Assembly (NCBI GenBank): GCA_023957775.1
Contig: JAMLGR010000017.1
Location: forward strand, 31,824 to 95,823
DNA length: 64,000 bases
Direction: 5' to 3'
Origin: Fimbriimonadaceae bacterium
Lineage (GTDB): Bacteria; Armatimonadota; Fimbriimonadia; Fimbriimonadales; Fimbriimonadaceae
Shown: positions 7,825 through 15,992 of the stretch, one piece after another
Layout: each line of letters starts with the position of its first letter
How positions within the stretch are numbered: position 1 is the stretch's first letter
Notes under the pieces: model-generated
Database searches by the model: none
Seen by the model: the letters and a program-made list of their open reading frames with translations, nothing else
Told to the model about the DNA's origin: nothing
Position numbers and translations under genes: made by a program

Positions 7825-9134
7825 GGGATAAGGGTTCGCAAGCGGGACCCCTCATTCCTGCGGTTTGTGGTTTGCTGGGGAGGCGGCGGACCGCCCGTCC
7901 CCTGCCCCCGCACGTACTTGATGTCGATCTCACCGGTGGCGGGCACGCCCTTGCTGAACACGCGGAACCGATCGCCCATCGGCGTGTACTGGAACTTGTC
8001 TCCGCTCAGCGGGTCGTCGAGCTCTGCGGCGGGCGCGGCGTCCTCCAGACGCGTGGGCAGCCGCTCGTGCTCCCACTTGAACGCGATCACCCGCGCCGCC
8101 AGGCCGAGCAGCCGGAGCTGGGTCCGCATCCGAGCCGCGCTGGTGCCCATCAAGCTTGGCCTCACCTCAACTGTCGCGATAATCGCGTCCCCGATCTCCT
8201 CGACTGTCCGCGGTTGCGCTGAGACCATGACTTCGGGATCCGCGGCCACCCAACCTGACTCGGGGCCCGAGAAGCGGTTAGCGATTGCGGAAAAGCTCTC
8301 CGAGTGGTGTCGCGACAAGTAGGCCGAAAGGCGCGCCCTCTCCTCAGGCCCAAGCTGCGAGACGAGCCGAAGCAAGGCGTCGCCGCGCTCCTCTCCGGGC
8401 AAGGAAATCGGCTTGGTGAGCAGGTCGCGCCAACGTCTGTCTTGATCGTGAATATGGGCCTCCAGACAGCGCTGCACGGACGGTGGCCTTTGAAGAATCC
8501 GATCGACAAACTCGATCGTTGCAAGGGCGTCTCCAAGGCTCAGTTGATGCAGCCTCTGTCCCATCGCGGCGGCGCCGAAGGTTTGCATCAGGACACCGCT
8601 TAGGAACGCCACGCCCACCGATCCGCCGATCCGATCGCCCATGTCGATTGCGTCCAGAAGAGCATCGGTTCCGGGGCCGGTCTTCCCCTCCGAGTCCCGA
8701 ACGTAGGCGGTGACGACGGCCAGCTCCGCCAGTTCCCGAAAGTGTTTCATCTCTGGAAACTTCTGACGGTCTCCTACGGGAACCAGGACCGGCTTCCCAT
8801 TCCCCTGTCGAACCCAGTCGAGAGCCGCGCCGAATCGGGCAACGGCCTCGCGCCGGACCTCGAGCACGCTCATGGTTCCGAGCCTTCTTGCCTGCGGCAA
8901 ACGACGCAAGGCCTCGACGTTCCCGCCTCGGGCTTCGGACTCGAGCCGTTCAAGGTCGCCCTCTTGCCAATCCAGGTAGAGAGCCGCGTCTCCTTCAAGG
9001 ACGAGATCCGCCGCCTTCAAGTACTCCTCGTAGGCATTCCGCCCGGTCGGGTGCGGCACGATCTGGTGCAAGAGGGACTTCTCTTGGATGCCCGGTGACC
9101 CGGCAAGACAGAGCGCGGCAAGAATGCCGATCAT
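7806..9134 (-). CDS. Secreted hypothetical protein, tandem paralogue A
   Basis: 442 residues; its ATG overlaps the stop of paralogue B (ATGA). Short signal-like N-terminus (MIGILAALCLAG). The body is helical: LLHQIVPHPTGRNAYEEYLK, MSVLEVRREAVARFGAALDW, DALLDAIDMGDRIGG. A C-terminal module has KWEHERLPTRLEDAAP and DPLSGDKFQYTPMGDRFRVF, a pattern seen at the ends of many uncharacterised Planctomycetes and Armatimonadota proteins. About 40% similar to paralogue B in the body but nearly identical over the last 274 bp. The final residues (PPPPQQTTNRRNEG onward) are read from an intergenic-type heptad repeat and run into the MFS start, so the stop seems displaced. Function unknown. Confidence 0.75.
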   Translation of the reverse strand: MIGILAALCLAGSPGIQEKSLLHQIVPHPTGRNAYEEYLKAADLVLEGDAALYLDWQEGDLERLESEARGGNVEALRRLPQARRLGTMSVLEVRREAVARFGAALDWVRQGNGKPVLVPVGDRQKFPEMKHFRELAELAVVTAYVRDSEGKTGPGTDALLDAIDMGDRIGGSVGVAFLSGVLMQTFGAAAMGQRLHQLSLGDALATIEFVDRILQRPPSVQRCLEAHIHDQDRRWRDLLTKPISLPGEERGDALLRLVSQLGPEERARLSAYLSRHHSESFSAIANRFSGPESGWVAADPEVMVSAQPRTVEEIGDAIIATVEVRPSLMGTSAARMRTQLRLLGLAARVIAFKWEHERLPTRLEDAAPAAELDDPLSGDKFQYTPMGDRFRVFSKGVPATGEIDIKYVRGQGTGGPPPPQQTTNRRNEGSRLRTLIPWLRTA

Positions 9135-10450
9135 CGGGCCACTTGCTTAGCCGCGGTCGGGCCGGGAGGCGGCGGACCGCCCGTCCCCTGCCCCCTCACG
9201 TACTTGATGTCGATCTCTCCCGTGGCGGGCACGCCCTTGCTGAACACGCGGAACCGATCGCCCATCGGCGTGTACTGGAACTTGTCTCCGCTCAGCGGGT
9301 CGTCGAGCTCTGCGGCGGGCGCGGCGTCCTCCAGACGCGTGGGCAGCCGCTCGTGCTCCCACTTGAACGCGATCACCCGCGCCCCCAGGCCGAGCAGCCG
9401 GAGCTGGGTCCGCATCCGCGCCGCGCTGGTGCCAATCTGACCGGTCACGGGAACAAGCCACGTCAGCAGCACGTCGGCGAGATCTTCGACGGACTGGGCG
9501 CCCGTTGGAGGGTCCGGCGGATCCGGCTCCATGAACACCCAACCCGACTCCGGTCCGGCAAGTCGATCAAGGATTGGCGCGTACGTCTGGTCAAGCCGTT
9601 TGCGGACGAGGGCGGCAAGGCGCGCGCGGTCCTGGGCACTCAACGTGTTCAGCTTGCCGAGGACCGCATCCTCGTCGCCGGTGAACTCCTCCGGCTTGGC
9701 CAAAAGCTCTTCCAGCGAAGCGCTGATGAATCGCACCTCGCCCCGCATCGCCTCGAGAACGACGGGCGGGCGGGCCAGCAGGCGGGCAACCAAAGCGGAG
9801 ACGGTGCTCGCCTCGGGCTGGCTCAGCCGATCGAGGCGTGACTGCATGGCGGACAGGGCGATCGACTGCTCCGACACGCCGACCAGCATGGAGATGAGGG
9901 TGAACCCGCCGATGCGGTCGCCCATATCGAGGATCTGCAGCAGCGCGTCCGTCCCTTCGGCCGAGCGGCCCTCGGCATCGTGCACATAGGCGGCGGCGAC
10001 GGCCAGCTTGGCGAGCATTCGAAACTTCGCAAGTTCGGGAAACAAGGTCGTGGCCGAGATCGTGGGTCTTGGGTTGAACACCGGCTTCTGGTTGCCTTGT
10101 TTCACCCAATCCAGGGCCACGCCGAACTTCCGCACGATCTCCGTCCGGATCTCGAGGGTGCTCATCGCCTCGAGCCGCCGCGCCAAGGGAAGCAGGCGCG
10201 CGGCCTCGGGATCGGCGGGAACGGGAATCCCGTCTTCCACGCTTGCCTTCGCCTCCTGTTCGAGGCGCTTGCTCGTGCCGGGCTGCCAGGACAGGTAGAA
10301 CCCAGCGTCGCCCACGTCGAGAATCTCGGCGGCCTTGACGTACTCCTCGTACCCGTTCTTGCCCGTTGGGCGCGGCACCACCTGGTGCAGAAGAGACTCT
10401 CCCTGGAGTCCCGGAGCAGCCAGAAACAGAGCGGCAAGGAACGCGACCAT
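9131..10450 (-). CDS. Secreted hypothetical protein, tandem paralogue B
   Basis: 439 residues with a signal-like N-terminus (MVAFLAALFLAAPGLQ). Same architecture as paralogue A: LLHQVVPRPTGKNGYEEYVK near the N-terminus, MSTLEIRTEIVRKFGVALDW, DALLQILDMGDRIGG, then the C-terminal KWEHERLPTRLEDAAP and DPLSGDKFQYTP module. First gene of the run paralogue B - paralogue A - MFS - HEAT. A CATAAT -10 element ends 5 nt before the ATG. A more distant relative with the same C-terminal module is at 43574. No enzymatic motif is recognised. Confidence 0.75.
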   Translation of the reverse strand: MVAFLAALFLAAPGLQGESLLHQVVPRPTGKNGYEEYVKAAEILDVGDAGFYLSWQPGTSKRLEQEAKASVEDGIPVPADPEAARLLPLARRLEAMSTLEIRTEIVRKFGVALDWVKQGNQKPVFNPRPTISATTLFPELAKFRMLAKLAVAAAYVHDAEGRSAEGTDALLQILDMGDRIGGFTLISMLVGVSEQSIALSAMQSRLDRLSQPEASTVSALVARLLARPPVVLEAMRGEVRFISASLEELLAKPEEFTGDEDAVLGKLNTLSAQDRARLAALVRKRLDQTYAPILDRLAGPESGWVFMEPDPPDPPTGAQSVEDLADVLLTWLVPVTGQIGTSAARMRTQLRLLGLGARVIAFKWEHERLPTRLEDAAPAAELDDPLSGDKFQYTPMGDRFRVFSKGVPATGEIDIKYVRGQGTGGPPPPGPTAAKQVAR

Positions 10451-10455
10451 AACGC

Positions 10456-10461
10456 ATTATG
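10456..10461 (-). promoter_or_regulatory. Candidate -10 element (CATAAT), 5 nt before paralogue B
   Basis: On the minus strand CATAAT is followed by GCGTT and the ATG at 10450. Immediately upstream (10472-10494) are heptad repeats of GTCGTTT/GTCGTTG/GTCGTTC type. Confidence 0.55.
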
Positions 10462-10495
10462 GGAGCGTTTATCGAACGACCAACGACAAACGACT

Positions 10496-11170
10496 CTAGA
10501 GGTTTTCGTCGAAGAAGAGGAGCGTGCGCTCCCAGGCGTCCTTGGCTGCTTCTTCGTTGTAGACCTCCTGCCGGTCGTCGTTGAAGAACGCGTGATGGGC
10601 CCCGGTGTACAGATGGAACTCGTGCGGCTTGCCCAGCTCGTCCAACTGTTTTGACAGCGCCGCCATCGACTCGGGAGACGCGTACGCGTCGTGCTCGGCG
10701 AAGAAGCCCAGCACCGGTGCATCCAGCTTTTCGAGCGGGGGGTGCACGTTTGGATGGATGCCGTAGAAGTCCACGCACGCCCCGATCTTCGGGTTTGTGG
10801 CCGCGGCGTAGAGCGAGAGCTGTCCGCCCATGCAGAACCCGACCACGCCTACCTTTCGGCTCGTGCACTTGGGCTCCTCGAGGAGCGCGTCCACTGCGCC
10901 TCGAAGCGCCTTCTCCGTTTCCGCGATGTTCAGGGCCATCATCAGCGAGCCAGCCTCGTCGGGATCGCTTGTGCTCTCGCCCTGGTAGAGGTCGGGCGCC
11001 AGCGCGGTGATCCCCTCTTCGGCAAACCGATCCACCACGGACTTGATGTGGCCCACCAGCCCCCACCACTCCTGAAGCACAATCACGCCCGGACCGCCGC
11101 CCGCCGCCCGAGCCAGATACCCCTCGTACGTCGTCCCGTTGCCAGTGAAAGAGATCATCTCGCCGCCCAT
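10496..11170 (-). CDS. Dienelactone hydrolase family protein
   Basis: 224 residues from the ATG at 11170, preferred over an in-frame Met 7 codons upstream because a TATTCT -10 ends 6 nt before it. Alpha/beta-hydrolase fold with the DLH signature: nucleophile Cys in VGVVGFCMGGQLSL, acid in FFAEHDAYA and histidine in TGAHHAFFND. The family hydrolyses lactone or ester bonds such as dienelactone in chloroaromatic degradation, but most genomic members have unknown substrates. It is convergent with nothing and divergent from the metallophosphoesterase. Probably cytoplasmic; no signal peptide. Confidence 0.9.
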   Translation of the reverse strand: MGGEMISFTGNGTTYEGYLARAAGGGPGVIVLQEWWGLVGHIKSVVDRFAEEGITALAPDLYQGESTSDPDEAGSLMMALNIAETEKALRGAVDALLEEPKCTSRKVGVVGFCMGGQLSLYAAATNPKIGACVDFYGIHPNVHPPLEKLDAPVLGFFAEHDAYASPESMAALSKQLDELGKPHEFHLYTGAHHAFFNDDRQEVYNEEAAKDAWERTLLFFDENL

Positions 11171-11176
11171 GCCTAG

Positions 11177-11182
11177 AGAATA
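11177..11182 (-). promoter_or_regulatory. Candidate -10 element (TATTCT) for the dienelactone hydrolase
   Basis: On the minus strand TATTCT, CTAGGC, then the ATG at 11170. The 6-nt distance implies a leaderless message and supports this start codon. Confidence 0.55.
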
Positions 11183-11226
11183 GCCCAGCATGGAACTTCG
11201 CGGCCCCTTGTGCGGTTGACCGTACC

Positions 11227-12039
11227 GTGCGCGCCCTTCCGAAGAAACTGTCCCGGCGAACGCTTCTCATGTGGGGCGCCGCGGGTGCGTTGACCACCGC
11301 TGGGGTCGGCGCCTATGCCAGTTCCCTCGCCGTGACCGACCGCACACTCACCCTGCCCAACTGGGACGCCGACGGTTTTCGCGTCGCCCATCTCTCGGAC
11401 GTCCACCTCAACAACGACGGGCTCCTCGCGGTGGCTCGTCGCGCCGTGGACCTCGTGGTTCGTGCCAAGCCGGACCTCGTGGTCTTCACCGGCGACTTTC
11501 TCAACTTCGACCAGGACGATTGCTACCTTCGGATCGGCAAGGCCTTTGAACGCCTCCACGACCTCGCGTGTCCCTGTCTGGCCGTGTTTGGGAACCACGA
11601 CTATGGAAGCGCCGCGCCGGGACGGGTCGCCGAGGCTTTGGCCAGCACCAAGTTCCGCCTGCTGGTCAACGAGGAATCGACGGTCGACGGGGTGCGGGTC
11701 ATCGGGTTGGACGACGCCCTGGCAGGTTCGCCGGATTTCGGGCTCGTCTCCAAGCACGAGGGCCGCTCCACGCTTGTGCTCCTTCACGAACCCGACTACG
11801 CGGCGGAACTGGGCGGAACGGCTGGTCTGGTTCTCAGCGGCCACAGCCATGGCGGCGAGGTCTGTCTGCCCACGGGTCGTCCGCTTTACACCCCGCGCGG
11901 CGCGCGCACCTATCGCAGTGGCTTCTATGCCGATGCGCCCAGCCCCGTTTATGTGAACCGGGGCACCGCCACCTTGGGACCGATTCGACTCTTCTGCCCG
12001 CCCGAGGTCGCAATCCTTACGCTTCGCGGCAACGGGTAA
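11227..12039 (+). CDS. Exported metallophosphoesterase (calcineurin-like)
   Basis: 270 residues from a GTG. The N-terminus carries a twin-arginine-like leader (LSRRTLLMWGAAGALT) followed by a hydrophobic segment, so it is probably exported or membrane anchored. All blocks of the calcineurin-like metal site are present: HLSDVHL, VVFTGDFLN, FGNHDYG, LLHEPD and LSGHSHGGEV. This set is typical of the YkuE/YaeI-type phosphodiesterases, some of which hydrolyse UDP-diacylglucosamine or phospholipid head groups. The true substrate is unknown. It is followed by an isolated palindromic repeat and converges on the pseudouridine synthase gene. Confidence 0.88.
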   Translation: MRALPKKLSRRTLLMWGAAGALTTAGVGAYASSLAVTDRTLTLPNWDADGFRVAHLSDVHLNNDGLLAVARRAVDLVVRAKPDLVVFTGDFLNFDQDDCYLRIGKAFERLHDLACPCLAVFGNHDYGSAAPGRVAEALASTKFRLLVNEESTVDGVRVIGLDDALAGSPDFGLVSKHEGRSTLVLLHEPDYAAELGGTAGLVLSGHSHGGEVCLPTGRPLYTPRGARTYRSGFYADAPSPVYVNRGTATLGPIRLFCPPEVAILTLRGNG

Positions 12040-12057
12040 GAGATTCGCAGTGGCTTG

Positions 12058-12086
12058 CTGCACGCCCGTCGAGCGGGCGTGGCATC
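12058..12086. repeat. Solo palindromic repeat (CACGCCCG-CGGGCGTG family)
   Basis: CACGCCCG / CGGGCGTG with a 5-nt loop, followed by GCATCC, between two convergent genes. Same family as at 3842, 20609, 41001 and 63447. It may also help end transcription from either side, although no T-run follows. Confidence 0.8.
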
Positions 12087-12096
12087 CGATTGCGGG

Positions 12097-13002
12097 TTAG
12101 AACGGGTCGATCTGGGTCCGCTCCACATGCCCGTATCCGAGGAAGTCCTCCGGGGGATCCGTGTAGAACGACACCCGCTCGCCCGTCTCGGGATGGTCGA
12201 ACTCCAGGTAGGCGGCATGGAGCTGCAGGGGGCCCGCGGCGATTTCGGCGGGCGCGTACACCTCGTCCCCCAACACGGCGTAACCCACCGCTTGCAGGTG
12301 GACGCGAATCTGGTGCGTGCGGCCCGTTTCCAGACGAATGGCCAACAGGGTCCCGTGATCCAAGCGTTCCAAACGCTTGGCGTGGGTAATCGCGGGTTTG
12401 CCCATGAAGTCCACCGTCATCTTCTTGCGGTCCTTCACGCTTCGGGCAAGGGGCGCCTCCACGGTGAACCGCTCCTGCTCCACGAAGCCGGCCACGACCG
12501 CGAAGTAACGCCGTTCGGCGGTCTTCGCTTCGATCTGGCGCGCCAATCGGCGGTGGGCGGCGTCCGTTTTCGCCACCACCAAGAGCCCGGTCGTGGCCTT
12601 GTCGAGTCGATGCACGATGCCCGGGCGATACTGCTCGCCGCCGGAGCTAAGCTGCTTGTTCCGTCCAAGCAACGCATTGACCAGGGTCGGCTCCTTGAGC
12701 GAGGCTGCGGGGTGCGTGGCGAGCCCACGAGGCTTGTCCACGACGATCATGGAAGCGTCCTCGAAAACGATCGGGACGTCGATGTCGGCCGGCTCAAGAT
12801 CGTGGGCGGGGCGCGAGGCCTTGAAGTCCTCCACGTCCACCTGCATGCCGGGCTCGAGCCGGAAGGCGGGCTTCTGCTTTTTCCCGCCCACCTTCACCTT
12901 GCCGCCTTGGATCTCCTTCACGAGCCGCGATCGGCTGTGCTCTGGCATGATACGGGCGAGGAACTGGTCGAGCCTCTCTTCCTGATCGGCTTCGATACGC
13001 AT
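12097..13002 (-). CDS. RluA family pseudouridine synthase
   Basis: 301 residues from the ATG at 13002; the frame stays open far upstream, but a TACAAT -10 ends 6 nt before this ATG. An S4-like RNA-binding region fills residues 1-60 (RLDQFLARIMPEHSRSRLVK, GGKVKVGGKKQKP). The catalytic domain follows with GIVHRLDKATTGLLVVAK; the Asp of HRLD is the family's nucleophile. LETGRTHQIRVHLQAVGYAV is also diagnostic. It converts uridine to pseudouridine in 23S rRNA or tRNA. The size and S4 domain match RluD/RluC-type enzymes, but the exact target position cannot be assigned. Confidence 0.93.
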   Translation of the reverse strand: MRIEADQEERLDQFLARIMPEHSRSRLVKEIQGGKVKVGGKKQKPAFRLEPGMQVDVEDFKASRPAHDLEPADIDVPIVFEDASMIVVDKPRGLATHPAASLKEPTLVNALLGRNKQLSSGGEQYRPGIVHRLDKATTGLLVVAKTDAAHRRLARQIEAKTAERRYFAVVAGFVEQERFTVEAPLARSVKDRKKMTVDFMGKPAITHAKRLERLDHGTLLAIRLETGRTHQIRVHLQAVGYAVLGDEVYAPAEIAAGPLQLHAAYLEFDHPETGERVSFYTDPPEDFLGYGHVERTQIDPF

Positions 13003-13008
13003 AGGTGC

Positions 13009-13014
13009 ATTGTA
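13009..13014 (-). promoter_or_regulatory. Candidate -10 element (TACAAT) for the pseudouridine synthase
   Basis: On the minus strand TACAAT, GCACCT, ATG at 13002. One half of a compact divergent pair with the element at 13038. Confidence 0.6.
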
Positions 13015-13037
13015 GCTGGCGCCGCGTTCGACTGCCG

Positions 13038-13043
13038 CATAAT
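13038..13043 (+). promoter_or_regulatory. Candidate -10 element (CATAAT) for the lipoprotein gene
   Basis: CATAAT, GGGTCCTG, ATG at 13052. The two divergent -10 elements are only 23 nt apart, so their upstream regions overlap. Confidence 0.55.
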
Positions 13044-13051
13044 GGGTCCTG

Positions 13052-13552
13052 ATGCGCGGACCCCTCGTTCTCCTGGCCACTCTCTTACTTCTCGTCGGCT
13101 GCGCCAAACCGAAGGAGGTCGTCCCAGCTCCCGAACCCGCGCAGCCTGCGGTCGGGCAATCCCTGTCCTCCGAGCCCGTCCCGGACCCAGCGAGCCTCAC
13201 CCCGGAAGCCCGGGAGGCGAACGCGACGCTCGAGAAGGTGCTCGCCCCCTCCTCGCCCGCCGCGGACACGGCACCCGAGCACTACCCGGGCTCCGAGCCC
13301 GTCGGAACGTACGCGTACCAGCGCACGAACGGCAGCAAAGCGGTGATCGACACGTGGACGCGCACGACGCCGGCTTCGCTGGACGAAGTTGCAGCCTTCT
13401 ACACGCAGCGGCTCGGTGTTCGAGAGACCAGCCACCTCGAGGACCAGCGCATCCTCACGGGCTCCCGGTTGGACGGCACCCTGCTCGCCGTGACGCTCCA
13501 ACGAAAGGACGAGGCCACGGAGATCACCCTCGTAGTCTCTGTGCCGAAGTAG
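13052..13552 (+). CDS. Lipoprotein, YPGS-domain family
   Basis: 166 residues. The N-terminus is a lipoprotein signal peptide with lipobox LLLLVGC (Cys at residue 17), then a Pro/Ala-rich linker to about residue 70. A compact domain follows: EHYPGSEPVGTYAYQR, TTPASLDEVAAFYTQRLG, LLAVTLQRKDEATEITLVV. The second lipoprotein at 42992 has the same plan (FYPGSTPLQHRD, DSPAKVIAFYKTKVD), so they belong to one family in which a Tyr-Pro-Gly-Ser turn precedes a strand-helix-strand unit. Function unknown. Its end is 38 nt from the end of rplE (convergent). Confidence 0.7.
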   Translation: MRGPLVLLATLLLLVGCAKPKEVVPAPEPAQPAVGQSLSSEPVPDPASLTPEAREANATLEKVLAPSSPAADTAPEHYPGSEPVGTYAYQRTNGSKAVIDTWTRTTPASLDEVAAFYTQRLGVRETSHLEDQRILTGSRLDGTLLAVTLQRKDEATEITLVVSVPK

Positions 13553-13590
13553 AAAGACACCAGCACCAGCAACCGATGAAGATGCTCGGT

Positions 13591-14175
13591 CTACTTCTCG
13601 CGGAGGGGCAGGCCCATGGCCTTGAGGAACACGCGCGCTTCCTCGTCCGTCTTTGCCGTGGTGCAGATGATGATGTCCATCCCGCGGATCCGATCGAACG
13701 TGTCGTACGGGATCTCGGGGAACACCAACTGCTCCTTCAGGCCCAAGGCGTAGTTGCCTCGGCCGTCGAACGACTTGGGCGAGAGGCCCTGGAAGTCGCG
13801 AATACGGGGCAACACGACCGTGGAGAGCTTGTCGAAGAAGTGCTGCATCCGCTTGCCGCGGAGGGTCACCTTGCAGCCGATCTTCATGCCTTCGCGGAGT
13901 TTGAAGTTCGAGATCGCTTTGCGGGCGACCGTCGTGACCGGCTTCTGGCCGGAGATCAGCGTCATGTCGCGCAGGCTGTTCTCGAGGTGCTTGGGGTCTT
14001 TCTCCGCGCTGCCCGTGCCCATGTTGATGACGATCTTCTCCAGACGCGGGATCTGCATCGTGGAGGTGTAGCCGAACTGCTCGCGCAGTTGGGGCGCGAC
14101 CTTCTCCTGGTACGTCTTGACCAGGCGCGGCTCGGGAAGCGAGCCGACTTGCATCTCTTTCTCTTTTCTTGCCAT
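13591..14175 (-). CDS. rplE: 50S ribosomal protein L5
   Basis: 194 residues, slightly longer than usual because of a 14-residue N-terminal extension. It binds 5S rRNA in the central protuberance. Diagnostic parts: [73 protein letters not shown]. It is the last gene of the S10-type run; S14, S8, L6 and the rest of the spc cluster do not follow. A convergent lipoprotein gene comes next. Confidence 0.98.
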   Translation of the reverse strand: MARKEKEMQVGSLPEPRLVKTYQEKVAPQLREQFGYTSTMQIPRLEKIVINMGTGSAEKDPKHLENSLRDMTLISGQKPVTTVARKAISNFKLREGMKIGCKVTLRGKRMQHFFDKLSTVVLPRIRDFQGLSPKSFDGRGNYALGLKEQLVFPEIPYDTFDRIRGMDIIICTTAKTDEEARVFLKAMGLPLREK

Positions 14176-14224
14176 GGCGTTCCTTTGCCTGATTTCCGAC
14201 CAGGCGTGGCGGGCTCGACGAGCC

Positions 14225-14635
14225 CTAATCCTTCGTGCTGATCTCCGTGTCCTTCACGGTCTCGCCGCTCTTCTTCGCGTAGCGGACGATCTTGCCGTCC
14301 TCTTTGCGTCGGCCGACCCGCGTGGGCTTGTCGTCCTTGGGGTCGAGCATCATCACATTGCTGACGTGGATGGGGACGGGAATCTTGAGCCTTGCGGACT
14401 TTTCGCCCTGCATGCGCGCCTTGCGATGCTTGATCGCGGCGTTGAGCGGCAGCGGCTGATCCGCGTTGTCCGGGTTGTCCTGCAGGACAATGACTTTGTC
14501 CTCGCGCGGCGCCACGGCGGCGACGAATCCGATCTGACCCTTGTCCTTGCCCGAGATGATCATGACGCGGTCGCCCGTGCGCAGTTTGAGCTTGCGCTTG
14601 TGGCCAGCCTTCTTGAGTTCGGCTTTGGTCGGCAT
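14225..14635 (-). CDS. rplX: 50S ribosomal protein L24
   Basis: 136 residues from the ATG at 14635, three nt after the rplN stop. An assembly-initiating 50S protein. The KOW motif is visible ([20 protein letters not shown]), then the L24 core ([30 protein letters not shown]). It is longer than the usual 100-110 residues, with an extra Lys/Glu/Thr-rich C-terminus ([16 protein letters not shown]). Spacing to rplE is 49 nt. Confidence 0.96.
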   Translation of the reverse strand: MPTKAELKKAGHKRKLKLRTGDRVMIISGKDKGQIGFVAAVAPREDKVIVLQDNPDNADQPLPLNAAIKHRKARMQGEKSARLKIPVPIHVSNVMMLDPKDDKPTRVGRRKEDGKIVRYAKKSGETVKDTEISTKD

Positions 14636-14637
14636 GG

Positions 14638-15009
14638 TTAGAGCACCTCCGGTGCGAGCGACACGATCTTCATGAAGTTGTGGTCGCGCAGTTCGCGCGC
14701 CACGGGCCCGAAGATGCGGGTGCCGCGGGGCTCGAGCGTTTGCGGGTTGATCACCACGCACGCGTTTTCGTCGAAGCGGAGGGTCGATCCGTCGCGTCGC
14801 CGCACCGCGTCGCGGGTGCGGACGATGACGGCCTTGATCACGTCGCCTTTCTTGACGGGCATGTTGGGCGTCGCGACCTTGACGGAGCCGACGAAGATGT
14901 CGCCCACCCCTCCGTAGCGCGGTTGGGAACCCTTGAGCACGCGGATGCACATCACCACGCGCGCGCCGGAGTTATCCGCGACCTTGAGCCTGCTGAACTG
15001 TTGAATCAT
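14638..15009 (-). CDS. rplN: 50S ribosomal protein L14
   Basis: 123 residues, exactly the usual size. Binds 23S rRNA at the subunit interface next to L19. Diagnostic parts: [20 protein letters not shown] at the N-terminus, [40 protein letters not shown] and a C-terminal [12 protein letters not shown]. Position between rpsQ and rplX is canonical. Confidence 0.99.
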   Translation of the reverse strand: MIQQFSRLKVADNSGARVVMCIRVLKGSQPRYGGVGDIFVGSVKVATPNMPVKKGDVIKAVIVRTRDAVRRRDGSTLRFDENACVVINPQTLEPRGTRIFGPVARELRDHNFMKIVSLAPEVL

Positions 15010-15028
15010 CTCTTCTTCCTGAAAACGG

Positions 15029-15319
15029 CTACTTCACCTTCTCGAGGATCCGCGTGACCCGCCAGCGCTTTTCCTTGCTGATGGGGCGCGTTTCCATGAT
15101 CTCGACGCGGTCGCCGACATCGCACGACAAAAGGTCGTGGGCTTTGAATCGGTTGGAGCGACGCACGGTCTTGCCGTAGAGCGCGTGCTGGACACGCCGC
15201 TCGATCTCGACGACCACGGTCTTCTCCATCTTGTTGCTGACGACGAGACCCTGTCGGACCTTGCGCGTTCCGCGCGAATCCGGCGTCTCGACAGGCGGGG
15301 TTGCCTTCTTGGGACTCAC
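15029..15319 (-). CDS. rpsQ: 30S ribosomal protein S17
   Basis: 96 residues from a GTG that overlaps the rpmC stop (GTGA). Binds the 5' domain of 16S rRNA. Core: [57 protein letters not shown] 20-residue Lys/Pro/Thr-rich N-terminal extension is present compared with the shortest homologues. Normal position after rpmC. Confidence 0.97.
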   Translation of the reverse strand: MSPKKATPPVETPDSRGTRKVRQGLVVSNKMEKTVVVEIERRVQHALYGKTVRRSNRFKAHDLLSCDVGDRVEIMETRPISKEKRWRVTRILEKVK

Positions 15320-15525
15320 TGGCTGCCTCCGCTCTTCTTCTCGGTGATCGCGGTGAGAATGCGCGCGATGTTGTGGCGCCGCACTTTCAGGCTCGTGGTG
15401 TCCGTGATCTGGCGGAACACGAGGTCGCGTCGCGCCTTGTACAGGGCGGCGCGCTCGGCCTTGAGCATCTCCTCCATTTCGGGAACGCTCTTCTCACGCA
15501 ATTCGGCTTGTTTTAGGTCCTTCAT
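15316..15525 (-). CDS. rpmC: 50S ribosomal protein L29
   Basis: 69 residues, normal size. A helical hairpin next to the polypeptide exit tunnel. The sequence [20 protein letters not shown] and the second helix [20 protein letters not shown] are typical. It follows rplP by 17 nt and overlaps rpsQ by 4 nt. Confidence 0.97.
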   Translation of the reverse strand: MKDLKQAELREKSVPEMEEMLKAERAALYKARRDLVFRQITDTTSLKVRRHNIARILTAITEKKSGGSQ

Positions 15526-15542
15526 TCTCGGGTTCTCTTTCC

Positions 15543-15992
15543 TTACTCCCCGCCGTGCGCCGAATCCGAGGCGCTCCCGACGAGCTCAAAATCACTGCGG
15601 GTCATGAACTTGCACTTGATGGGCATCTTGTGCATGGCCAGCCGCATCGCCTCTTTGGCGACGTCCTCGGCGACTCCGTTCATCTCGAACATCACGCGGC
15701 CCGGCTTGACCACGGCCACCCACCCCTCGACGGGGCCCTTTCCTTTGCCCATGCGGGTCTCCAAAGGCTTCTTGGTGATGGGTTTGTCCGGGAAGACCCG
15801 AATCCACACTTTGCCGCCGCGCTTGATGTGGCGCGTCATGGCTATACGGGCGGATTCGATCTGCCGGCTGCTGATCCAGCCGCACTCGAGGCCGACCAGC
15901 GCGAAATCGCCGAACGAAATCTCGTTGCCGCGCATCGCGCGACCGGCTCGCCGTCCGCGGTGCTGCTTCCGAAACTTGACTCGCTTAGGCAT
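15543..15992 (-). CDS. rplP: 50S ribosomal protein L16
   Basis: 149 residues from the ATG at 15992, overlapping the end of rpsC by 8 nt; an ATG two codons earlier is also in frame. L16 lies near the A site. Diagnostic parts: [79 protein letters not shown]. Slightly longer than usual at the C-terminus ([10 protein letters not shown]). Confidence 0.98.
   Translation of the reverse strand: MPKRVKFRKQHRGRRAGRAMRGNEISFGDFALVGLECGWISSRQIESARIAMTRHIKRGGKVWIRVFPDKPITKKPLETRMGKGKGPVEGWVAVVKPGRVMFEMNGVAEDVAKEAMRLAMHKMPIKCKFMTRSDFELVGSASDSAHGGE

Noticed and set aside
13003..13269. N-terminal extension of the pseudouridine synthase across the lipoprotein start
   Set aside because: The added residues are antisense to the lipoprotein signal region, unlike any RluA member, and a -10 element lies just before the ATG at 13002.
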